DNA from: Trabulsiella odontotermitis
Lineage (GTDB): Bacteria > Pseudomonadota > Gammaproteobacteria > Enterobacterales > Enterobacteriaceae
Assembly: GCF_030053895.1 (NCBI RefSeq)
Contig: NZ_CP125781.1
Location: 930,001-994,000, forward strand
Length of the DNA stretch: 64,000 nucleotides
Direction: 5' to 3'
This document shows positions 26,986 through 37,300 of this stretch, one piece after another (the stretch's first letter is position 1; every line of letters starts with the position of its first letter). A model generated the notes under the pieces. The model saw only the letters and a program-made list of their open reading frames with translations. It was not told the DNA's origin and made no database searches. A program made the position numbers and the translations under genes.

Positions 26986-27829
26986 AATCAGCGATAAAAC
27001 GTGAGCTCGTCAACTATCTGACTGCCCAGTTTGCGATGAGCATACGCCGGGCATGCAGGATGTTATCGCTGAGCAGGACGGTATTTCGTTACCAGCCGGA
27101 TACACGGCGTGATGAGCCAGTGATTGTGGCGCTGACTGTAGCGGCTGAGCGCTATCCACGGTATGGATTTAATAAACTTTTTCAGATACTTCGCAGACAA
27201 GGCAATCCCTGGAACCATAAAAGAGTCCACCGGATTTACTGCCTGCTGAAACTGAATTTTCGCCGTAAGGAAAGCAGCGTTTGCCGGTACGTAACCCGTC
27301 ACCACTGGCAACGCCGGAAGCACTTAACCAGAGCTGGTCGATAGACTTTATGCATGATGCTTTGGTCTGCGGCAGACGGTTCCGGACCTTCAATGTGGTT
27401 GATGACTTTAACCGCGAGGCCCTCGCAATAGAAATCGATCTGAATATCCCGGCACAACGGGTGGTCCGGGTGCTGGACAGGATCGTGGCAAACCGGGGTT
27501 ATCCGCTGAAACTGCGGATGGACAACGGCCCGGAACTCATTTCGCTGACGCTGGCGCAATGGGCAGAAGAGCATGGTGTGGCACTGGAATTTATTAAACC
27601 AGGCAAACCAACACAGAATGCGTTTATCGAACGTTTTAACCGGACCTACCGGACAGAAATACTGGATTTTTACCTGTTCAGGACACTGAATGAAGCACGG
27701 GAAATAACAGAGCGCTGGCTGACGGAATATAACAGTGAGCGACCTCATGAATCCCTGAATAACCTGACGCCGGAAGAGTACCGGCTGATGGCTGAAAAAC
27801 CGGAAATCTCAAAAAGTGCGTGGAACTAA
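26979..27829 (+). pseudogene. IS3-family transposase OrfB, frameshifted
   Basis: Entered by a -1 shift from orfA, the frame reads ALKSAIKRELVNYL... to about 27269 (LNFRRK), where it goes out of register and stops at 27342-27344; the remainder continues one frame over from about 27269 (GKQRLPVRNPSP...) to 27829. One base is missing in the AAGG around 27267-27270. The DDE catalytic core lies in the second part: Asp in WSIDFMHDALV, Asp in RMDNGPELIS and Glu in QNAFIERFNRTYR. As it stands the element cannot make full-length transposase. Confidence 0.88.
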
Positions 27830-27845
27830 AACGGGTGTGCTTACA

Positions 27846-28045
27846 AAAGGACTCGCGGAAAATAAGTTTACCGACGATCACTTAATCGGCTTTATGCTGC
27901 AGCATCCGATCCTGATAAAACGGTCAGTCGTAGTACCACCGATGGGGATGCGTCTGTGCTGTCCCTCGAGGTGGTTCTTGATATTCTTCCGGAGCCGCAA
28001 AAAGCCGCTTTTTCTAAGGAAAACGGTGAGCAAATGGTTAATAAT
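27846..28045 (+). pseudogene. arsC: Arsenate reductase ArsC, 3' remnant
   Basis: Directly after the right end of the insertion sequence the frame reads KGLAENKFTDDHLIGFMLQH then PILIKRSVVVPPMGMRLCCP, which corresponds to the C-terminal third of glutaredoxin-type plasmid/chromosomal ArsC. It goes out of frame at about 27966 (one base missing) and resumes from GAG 27968 as EVVLDILPEPQKAAFSKENG. The final ten or so residues and stop are missing. The active-site cysteine and most of the protein are absent. This is a relic of an arsenic-resistance operon. Confidence 0.82.
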
Positions 28046-28069
28046 TTTTTGCCCCGACGTGTGTCTGAG

Positions 28070-28369
28070 CTATTCGTTTCTTAAGAATACCAACATTCCA
28101 TTAGTATTCTTAATGGGTTGAGGATAATCAAGCCTCGTGGCAATCGCCTCTATGACAAAATCTTCATCAAAATCCGCAATAACTTCAGTTTCTACCACTG
28201 ACACTAACTCCTCATCATCGTCATTGGGTTCACCGTCAAAATAAAACAGCAAGCTGATATTTTTATTTTTCAATTCAACAACTACAGCTCGAATGTTTGG
28301 AGTTACATTACCTAACAGAGCCCTTTGTAAGGAAAGCCTTACATATGAACTTAAATCCGAGGAAGTCAT
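28070..28369 (-). CDS. cdiI: Candidate contact-dependent-inhibition immunity protein CdiI
   Basis: 99 residues from ATG 28369 (MTSSDLSSYVRLSLQRALLG). I prefer this start because AAGGAG lies 6-7 nt upstream. An in-frame ATG at 28384 overlaps the cdiA stop as ATGA but has no good ribosome-binding site. The protein is acidic (DGEPNDDDEELVSVVETEV) and cytosolic, with no signal or membrane segment, as expected for an inhibitor of a basic nuclease toxin. I do not recognise its immunity family. Identification rests on position, size and translational linkage directly after cdiA. Base composition is clearly AT-richer than cdiA. Confidence 0.75.
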   Translation of the reverse strand: MTSSDLSSYVRLSLQRALLGNVTPNIRAVVVELKNKNISLLFYFDGEPNDDDEELVSVVETEVIADFDEDFVIEAIATRLDYPQPIKNTNGMLVFLRNE

Positions 28370-28380
28370 CACATTCTCCT

Positions 28381-31300
28381 TCATTTTTCTGATGGCCTTG
28401 CAGGAACAATGTGGACACCATTTTTCCCATAGTGAACGATACCGTTCGTTGTCGGTATGGATATTCCTGTTTGAGGGTCTATGTAGTTCCCTATAGGCTT
28501 CCCATAGTTTATACGCTCTTTTGAACCAGGAGTCCCGACAGGAACGTTACCTACTTGCTGACCAGTTCCCAATTTAGGAAGCAATGAGTCAGGGGAAACT
28601 GAAAGTGTGCTCTTATTCAACCCTGCTTCAGAAGCGATTTTGAATTCATTCGTACCTGGTACGTGTTTATTTTGCTGTCCTTTATTAATCGAAAACTTAG
28701 CTCCACCACCACCACCTTTCAGTGGATCGCCATCCCCATCAAGAACTTTGGCAGTACTGTTAAATAAAGGGTTAATGTCAATAATTTTGCCCGGTCGAAG
28801 CCCGAGCCGCTTTTCTTCTTCCTCACTAAGCGAGTTATTCTCAACTGCATTTTTACCCGCCTGAGCACCGGTCCCTGCTGCTGCACTGTTGCCTGCCAGT
28901 CCACCGGCTACCCCCGATGCGATGGTTGCCAGCATGCTGATTTGCTGACGTTCCTGTTCGCTGAGATTGTCGGTTTTACCACCATAGTAGTTATTGATGA
29001 TGTATTGTGCCGCTAGCTCCCCACTGAACGCACCTGCTGCACCGGCTGCAGCATTGTTTCCGCCTAGCTGTGCTGCCAGTGCACCCCAGACAGCATGTGC
29101 CATCAGGTTCGCTTCCTGGTTGTCTCCGGTTGTCTGCTTGATAAGCTGTGCGACTGCCGGATTCAGCCCACCCGCCAGCGCCTGACCGAAGTTGTCAGCA
29201 TTCAGTCCGCCCAGCACACCCGTGATGGCCTGTACCACCATCTGCGATGTGCTGCCCGTGCCGTAGCCCTTCATGACATCCTTGTAGTCTTGCGTGTTGC
29301 GCAGTTGCTCATCACTCAGGCCCGGATGCTTATCTCTTGCTTTCTGCATCGCCTCAGTTTCACCCAGTGTCATGACGATGTTACTCATCTGACCGCCAAT
29401 CTGGCTGATAACCTGTGCTTGCTGCAGACGTTGCTGTTCTTTCTCCTTGTCAAAGATAGGAGCAATGCTGCCGTTGGCATTTTCCGGGTCCCGGCTGAGG
29501 TCAGCCACATCCTGCTTCTGATTTTCCTTATCCCGTATGACGATACTGCCGCCACTGATGGCAGATGACGTGGTGCCTTCCGCATGCCCCTTGCTGCCCG
29601 AAAGTCCTGTAAGGGCATTCGCCGCATTTGCCATTGCATTTGAGGCCACCATCTGGCTGCCTGACATCCCGGAGCCACCGGAAACGCTGATACCGGTATG
29701 ACTGGTTTTGTAGTCCGCCTCATTGTGAATATCCGTCCAGCCCAGCGTTCCGGTGTCGAGTCGGTTTTTATCGTCCGTTGCCGTGGACGCAATCACTGCC
29801 CCGTCAAGCTGGGTGTGATTACCCACAGTGACATCAAAACCACCTTTTCCGGCGTAAATTCCGCTCTGTTCCTGAACCGAGTCGTAATTGCTTTTGATTT
29901 TGTCCTGACTGATGCTGGCATAGGCACTCCCGCCACCTCCGCCAAACGTAAAGCTGCCGCCTGCGGCCACGCTGTTCTGTTTACTGTCGTAGCGGTCACT
30001 GTCCTGAAGACTGGAAATCGTGAGGTTGTTCCCCACATCAGCGGTCACTTTCTCACCGCTGACCTGGGCACCGGACAGGGTGGTGTCCCGTCCGCTGGTG
30101 AGGGAGATATTTTTACCCGCATCCAGTGTGGTTTCGGTCCAGGTCGTGCCGTTGCCTTTCTCGCTGCCTTTTGACCCGTTAATGCTGGCGAAGATACTCA
30201 GCCCGCCGCCGTTAGTCCCGCCACCAAAGCTGACGCCGACACCACCGCCCTTGCTGCTGTTCTTCCCTGTGGTCTGCTGCGTGTTCGCGGCGGCTGCGAG
30301 AAGAATGTCATTCTGCGCGTTAAGGGTTGTGTCATTGCCGGATTTAATCTGGCTGCCTGCAATGAGGATATCGCCGCTGTTGTTCTGGTCCTTATTTTTC
30401 CCGGTGGCAGTGATGGAGACATTGTTACCGGCACTGAGGGTTGAGCCGGAAACCATATCGTGCTGATATTTCGTCTCTGACTTCGACTGCTGATGGTTCA
30501 GGGAGATGCTCACGCCGATACCGTTATTCGGGTCAGCACTCTGCTGTTGTAATCCATAATTCGCTCCGGCCTGTACGCCGGACAGGATGGCTTGAGTCCC
30601 TTTCAGTGCCCCCAGTCGACTGTCACTGCTGTTTTTTGCATCCTGCGCAGCGGATACAGCCTGATTCAGCGCACTGCCGACAGCACCTGAGAGGGCCACT
30701 GTGATACCCGTGGATTTCTGCTCAAATCTCTCGTCCACGGTGCGACGGTCATGACCCGGGTCAATCACCACACTGTCACCGGTAATGCTGATGTCCCGGT
30801 TTGCAATCACATCCGAGCCGCTGATATGCACCTGGTTACCCGCGGTGATGCTGACGTTACCGCCCGTACTGCCCACCGTGGAGGCACTCTGGCTCTGTGT
30901 GGTACCGGCCTCACGGCGGTCATGCGTGGTTTTACTGCTACCGATGGTGAAACCAATGCCACCGGTACCCATCAGACCGGATTTTTTCTCTTCCTTAAAG
31001 CGCCAGGATGTATCGGTGTTGGTGGCCGCCGTAATCTCCACGTTATTGCCGGCAGCCAGTGCCACATCCTGGTCAGCCACCACATCTGAGCCTTTTACCT
31101 TCAGGTCATTACCCGCACTGACGGTGACGCTGTTCCCGGAAAGCAGGGAGCCTTTCTCCCGGGTGGCGCTGTCTTCCTCAATGGTGTGTGTGGTTTTCTT
31201 GCTGAGGAATCCGCCGCTGGTTTTCTTCTCTTCCTTATAGTGATAATCACTTTCGGTAGCGGTGGTCAGCGTAACGTCACGCCCGGCAACCAGGGCAATA

Positions 31301-34300
31301 TCTCCCCCCGCTGTTGCAGAAGAGGCCTCAGACGTGATATCCCGTCCGGCAACCATCACGGTATCTCCACCGCTGAGGATTTCCGTGCTCTGCTGGCGGA
31401 CCGATTCATTAATCTCTTTTTTGTTTTTCGACATGTAGCTGTTGCCCTGGCTGGCAGATTCCGCCATCAGGTTCATGTCGCGGCCCGCCTGCAGGGCGAC
31501 GTTGTTTTCCGCCGCAATCCCGGCAGCCTGACTGTTCACATCACGACCAGCGGCAAGGGTGAGATTATCTCCGGCTGTCACCGTGGAGACTGCCGCGTGG
31601 CTTTCGTGGCTTTCAGCTTTGCCGTTGCGCTGCGTTTCTCCTTCACGTGCGGCATTCAGGTTCAGGTCATTGCCCGCCGCGAGCAGGGCACTTTCACCTG
31701 CAGATACAGAAGACGCGGAGACGTTCAGGTCGTTGCCCGCCTGCATGGCGAGATTACCGCCTGCAGTGATGCTGCTGCCCTGTTGACTGACAGAGCTGTT
31801 GTTGATATCGCCCTTACCCCTGAATCCGGTGCGACTCTTGTGCTCTGCGATCTCATTCGCCGTAACGTTAATATTACCTTCTGCTGCCATGGTGAGATCG
31901 CCACCTGCAGCGACATTTGCGCCGGTGACGTTAATATCTTTCCCGGCGTAAAGATCGAGGGAGTCCTTCGCGGTGATGGAGGCTGTCGGTCCGACGTCTG
32001 TTCCTGAAATATGGACATTGCCGGTACGCCCTTTCGCATTTACATCCCACTGCTGTGTCTGAGTGATGTTGTTAATGCTGCCGGTCACGCTCTCCAGTTG
32101 TACGGTCCTACCGCTGATAGCCGAGCCGATATTGTTGATATCACCCAGCGCGCTCAGTGAAAGGTTCCCGCCAGCGTTTATCAGTCCGGTATTCAGGTTG
32201 CTGAGGCTGTTGCTGCTGTCGATAGCTAATGCATTCTGCGCAGTAATGGTGCTGCCATCGTTGATGACAGTACCACCAGCCAGTTGAATGTTATTTCCGC
32301 TGATAACGCTGCCGATCTGCACGACAACGTCTTTCGGTGACAGATACACTTTCGGGAGCATCACCGTCTGACCGTTGATGGTCGCGGATTCCCACCACAG
32401 GATGCTCTGATCGAGTGCGGCGATCTGCGCGGCCGTCAGCGCGACGCCAAACTGCAGGCCGAGGGCGCTCTGCGTGGCGGCGGCGTTATCTATCAGGTAT
32501 CGCATCTGGTCGAGGTCAGAGCCGAGACCGTTGATATAGCGACTGCCGGTCTGGTTGAGGATGTAATTGCTGACGTAGCGGGTATCAAATGCCGCATCAC
32601 CGAGGAAGCGATAGTCGTTATCCGGGTTAAGGCCGAGCCGGTCGAGGAAATACGACGATCCCAGGAACTGGTTCTGATCAGTAAACGCGCTGTTCGTTTC
32701 TCGCGGCGCATCGCCCGGTTGCATGCCCAGCAGCGCATAAAGGTCGCCATACAGGCTGGGGTCAAGCTGACCGAGTCCGTCGAGTTTCGGGTTAACAGTA
32801 ATAAGATACGGGCTGTCCGGATCGGTGGACGTAACAAAATAGCCGTTATTGCCCGAGGGGAGGGGATAAGCTCCGGTGGCTGAATTATCCAGTGAATCGC
32901 CACCGGTCAGGTTTTGCAGTGCCTCATTGACTTCATCGCGCCATTCGGGGGAATTGACTGCGACAGTGTCTGCGTCTGTGAGCGATTGCGTTTGTTCCGC
33001 ATCACTTACCGCCTGTTGACTGAGCGGTGTCAGCGACGGGGTGGTGATAGCGTTACTAATCTGCCCGGCACTGGCGGTGGCACTGGTATTACTGATATCA
33101 CTGGTGAAAGTGGCATTAACATTGCCGCCCGCCTGGATAACAGATCGATAAATATCGCCATTTTCCCGTGAGGTATCATGACCGACCAGCGTAAACGCAA
33201 TTGTATTACTGTCCGGCATAACGTCTGAGTATTTATTCCCGTCTGTCGGGTAGCCGGTTTCCGGATCTACCGCATACCCGATACGCCCGGGATCGTACTG
33301 ATAGACATACCACTCTGTGGCTGTCCCTGACTGCCAGCTCTGATTATTGAGCACGTTTCCGGTAAGGATGATATTCCCGTTAGCCAGAATATTACTGGCC
33401 TGGTTTTCCAGCGTACCGGCGGCGATGGTCAGGTTATTGCCTGATGCTATCTGCGCCACGCCTCCGGTGCTTGTTACATCAAGCCGGGTCTGGTTGGCGA
33501 TGAATTTCTGTACGGCTGAATCAGTAAACATCGCATAATAGAACTGATTCCAGTGAATATAGTTACACGCACCATGGCCGTTGCACGATCCCACCTGGCG
33601 CTCAACCACCTCGCTGGTCATGCCATAGCTTCCCTCAGCCAGGTTACTGATATCGATATTTACCGTTGCATCGCCGATGCCGGGGATCGCCTGCCCGCCA
33701 TTAATATGTGTTTCTGTAACTTTCAGACCATCCCGCTGATTCAGCAGATGACCCGTCTTCATCGTGATATCACCCCTGAGGGTCTCGATATTTCCTGATG
33801 TATTGATAATCTCCGTGTTCGCCGCACCCGCTGCATTCTTCTGCATCACCAGGCTGTTGCCCGCCAGAATATCGCCGTAAATATTGTGAATGCGGTCAGC
33901 AAACAGCTGCAGATTGTTACCGGCATAAATCAGTGCGGTGTTCAGCAGCGTTCCGGCGGCGTTCATCGTCATGTTACCTGCCGTACCGAGAAAACCATTC
34001 ACCGTGATATCACTACGTGAGGTCATCTGTACGTCACCGCCCGCCGACAGGCTCCCCGCGTCGTTAAGCAGAATGCTCTGCGCATTGAACGTGCTGCTGG
34101 CCGTGCCGGTGGTCAGTTGACCATTGTTGGTCAGCACGCCCCCCGCACTGAGCAGCAGGCCGTTGCCCTGCATGACGCCATTGCTGGTGATGGCCCCCTG
34201 CGAGGTCACGGAGAGCAGATTGCCCGCCGCCAGGGTGCCGCTGTGGGTGAGGGCGCTAACCAGTTTCAGGGTGGTATCGCCAAGCGCGACGACCTGACCG

Positions 34301-37300
34301 GCGCTGGTGAGGGTGTTGCTGTCGAGCAACAGATCCCCGGCGCTGAACAGTTTGCCGTCTGCCTGGTTATTAACGGTAGCGCTCTTCACGGTAAGGGAAG
34401 AGGTGCCCAGTACGGTGCCGCTGTTAGTCAGCGTGTTATTCAGCACCTGCAGGTTTGCGCCCTGCAGCGTGCCGGTGTTGGTCAGGCTGGTTCCGCGCAG
34501 CTCGGCATCACCGGTCGCCACTATCTTCCCGCCGTTAACGGTCTGCACGGCATTCACCAGCAATGTCAGCGCCTGGATAAGCCCGTTACTGCCAGTGGTG
34601 AGTTGTGGCGTGGTCAGTGTGAGTCTGCCGCCGGAGAGGATGTTGCCGTCGTTCTGCGCGCGAGTGCTGGCGGTGAGCGTGGTCGCGCCGCCGCCCTGCA
34701 GCGTACCGTTGTTGATAAGTGTCGCGGTGGAGAGGCTGAGCGCATTCTGACTCAGCAATACGCCATTCACGGCGTTGTTCAGCTCGCCACTGATGTTCAG
34801 GTCGAGCGATTCCCCCTGCACGCGTCCACTGTTGGCGAGCGACGCGGCGTTGACAGTCGTAGCTTTACCCTGCAGTTGTCCGGCGTTACTGATGCCTGCG
34901 GCCTGCAGTGCCAGCGCACCGGCGCTGAGCATTTTGCCGCCGGTCTGGTTGGTCAGCATCCCGTTCAGCGAAACCGCCAGACCACTGACGCCGGTGATGT
35001 CGCCTGCGTTGGTCAGTGTGTCACCCGACAGCGTCAGGTTCTGCGCGATCCATTGTCCGCTGTTGCTTAAATTCAGCGCACTGAGCGCCATCTCACCATT
35101 CGAAATGAGCTTACTGCCTGCCGCGCCGGTGAGGTTACCGGTCAGACGGACGCTCATGCTTTCTGACGCCTGAATAATGCCGCCATTCGTCAGTGACAGC
35201 GCGTCAGTCAGCACGCGTTTACCCTGCCACTGTCCCTGGTTATTGATGGTACTGGTGCTGGCGTTCAGATCACCGGCGGTCAGCAGCGAGCCTGTGGTAC
35301 GGTTGTTCAGCGTCGTTCCCGCAAGGGTTAGATTGCCTGCTGACAGCACCTGGCCCTGGTTGTCCGTGCTCTGTGCTGTCAGAATGGCGTTACTCTGGCT
35401 CATGATGTCGCCACTGTTAACAAACTGGCTGGCGAGGGTAGCGGAGAGATTACCGGTCGCCAGCAGGCTGCCACTGTGGTTCCAGCCCGTACCGTTCAGC
35501 GTGACGTTCTCACCCTGCAGGGTTCCTGTGGTGGTGAGCTGCCCGGCGGTGATATCCAGCGCGCCCGCAGTTAACCAGCGGCCTGCGGTGCCCTGCGTCA
35601 GTGTGTCACCCGCGAGGGTCAGGGCGCTCACTCCCTGCAGCAGACCGTCACCAGTGAGGGTGGTGGTCTGGACGGTCAGGGCGGCATCGCCAGAGATAAG
35701 ACCGTTATTAACGATATCGGGAATACTGAGCGTCAGGTTTGCGGCACTGTACAGAGTCCCGGCCTGCTGGTTATCCAGTTGGCGGGTGTTCAGCAGCAGT
35801 TGTGAATCGCCCTGCAACAGACCGCTGTTGGTCAGCGTCTGTGACTGAGTGTTCAGGGTGGTGGCCGTCATCACGCCCTGGTTAATCAATGCCGGAGCGT
35901 TAATGTTCAGTGCCTCTGCACTGCTTTTGCCGCTGTGGGTCAGACGTTCGCTGGCGGTAATTTTTAACTGACTTTTCGCCGCCTGGGTACCGCCCAGAGT
36001 GGCCTGCTTCGCGTTGAGCGTCAGGTTACGCCCCTGAATCTGCGAAGCGGTGGTGGTGCTGAGGTTCTGTCCCTGCACCGTGATATCGCCGGTGGCGTTT
36101 ACCGCACCGCTCAGCGTCTGGTTTGTAGCATTCAGCGACAGGGCATTACCGGCGACCAGTTCGCCGCTGTGGCTGAGTGTGCCGGTGGTGACGCTCAGGT
36201 TCTGCCCGGCGGTCACGCGCCCCTGTGTTGCCACACTGCTACCTGCATTCAGGGCGATATTGCGTGCGGCATCGGTCTGGCTGTTGCCATCCTGAGAAAG
36301 GGTGGTTGCCCGCAACGTGGCATCCCGACCGGCGATCAGTTTTTCATTCTGTTGAGTGATTTTACCGCTGGCAGTCAGGCTGAGGTCGTTGTCGCTGTTA
36401 AGCGAACCGTTGCCAAGAGCGATGTCGCTCTGGCTGCTGACGGTCAGGTTACCGCCTGCCTTGTGATCGCCGGCTAAGGTGACGGACTGGCCTTTTGCCG
36501 TGATGGCGCCGGTGGCGAGGCTGTTGTTGACGGTCAGTCTGCCGTTCGTATCCAGCGTAATATCACCGCTGCGGGCATTGAGGTTACCGAGGTTCACCCC
36601 GACGCCGCTTTCACCGGAGACCAGTTGAATACGGTTGGCGTACATCCCGCCGAGTGCGCCGGTATCAATGGCGACTTTCGGTACCTCGCCTTCACCTTTC
36701 AGTGCACTGACGCGACCGTCCGCCGTCACCCTGTTGGCCCCGGCAATCACTGTCAGGTCTTTTGCATGCAGGGCGGCGTTAATGTCCGTGGCGCGGGTAA
36801 GAATGGATACTGAGTCGCTGAGACTGCCGTCGAGCCCCTGACCTTCAATGGTAATGCTGCCTTTAGTGACATCAAACGACTGCAGGTTGCCGCTGGCATC
36901 CAGTACCGGTTTCCCGGTGGTCAGTGTCACATTTGGGGTATTGATAAATCCGCAGCCGTTACAGGTAATGCCGTAAGGGTTGGCAACAATCACGTTCGCC
37001 GCTTTACCCGCCACTTCGGTATAACCCTGAAGCTGTGAACGGTTAGCGCTGGTGACTTCGTTAATGATACCTCTGGCTTCCTGACCCGCTTTCAGGTTCG
37101 GGTTGTTCTGGATCAGACCACCCAGTTGGGTCTGATTGAGTTTGCCGGTGGCGTTGTTGAGGATTAACCCCTCTTTACCGACATTGTAATTATTGTATTT
37201 GTTATGGGATATCCCAGCTCCGTTAGGCGTGGCGATATTCACCACCGGCACGCCGTTGCCTGCCTTGTCCATCTTTGTGTTACCGGTGGGGGTGATGGTC

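Larger units (their letters stand above)
26640..27845 (+). mobile_element. IS3-family insertion sequence (IS407/IS51-like), defective
   Basis: The ends are TGTAACCATCCCCGT (26640-26654) and, on the other strand, TGTAAGCACACCCGT (complement of 27831-27845), which agree at 12 of 15 positions. The element is 1206 bp. It carries orfA, an A AAA AAG slippery heptamer (26972-26979 region) for the usual -1 shift, and orfB with a 1-nt lesion. No matching 3-4 bp target duplication flanks it: the left neighbour ends GCC and the right begins AAA. That suggests an adjacent deletion or recombination between copies. Exact subgroup and name need a database comparison. Confidence 0.88.

Noticed and set aside
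30020..36841. Many plus-strand frames of 60-320 codons opposite cdiA (for example 34117-35070 and 31186-32007)
   Set aside because: They are antisense shadows of the repeat-rich cdiA sequence, lack ribosome-binding sites and have repetitive composition without family matches.
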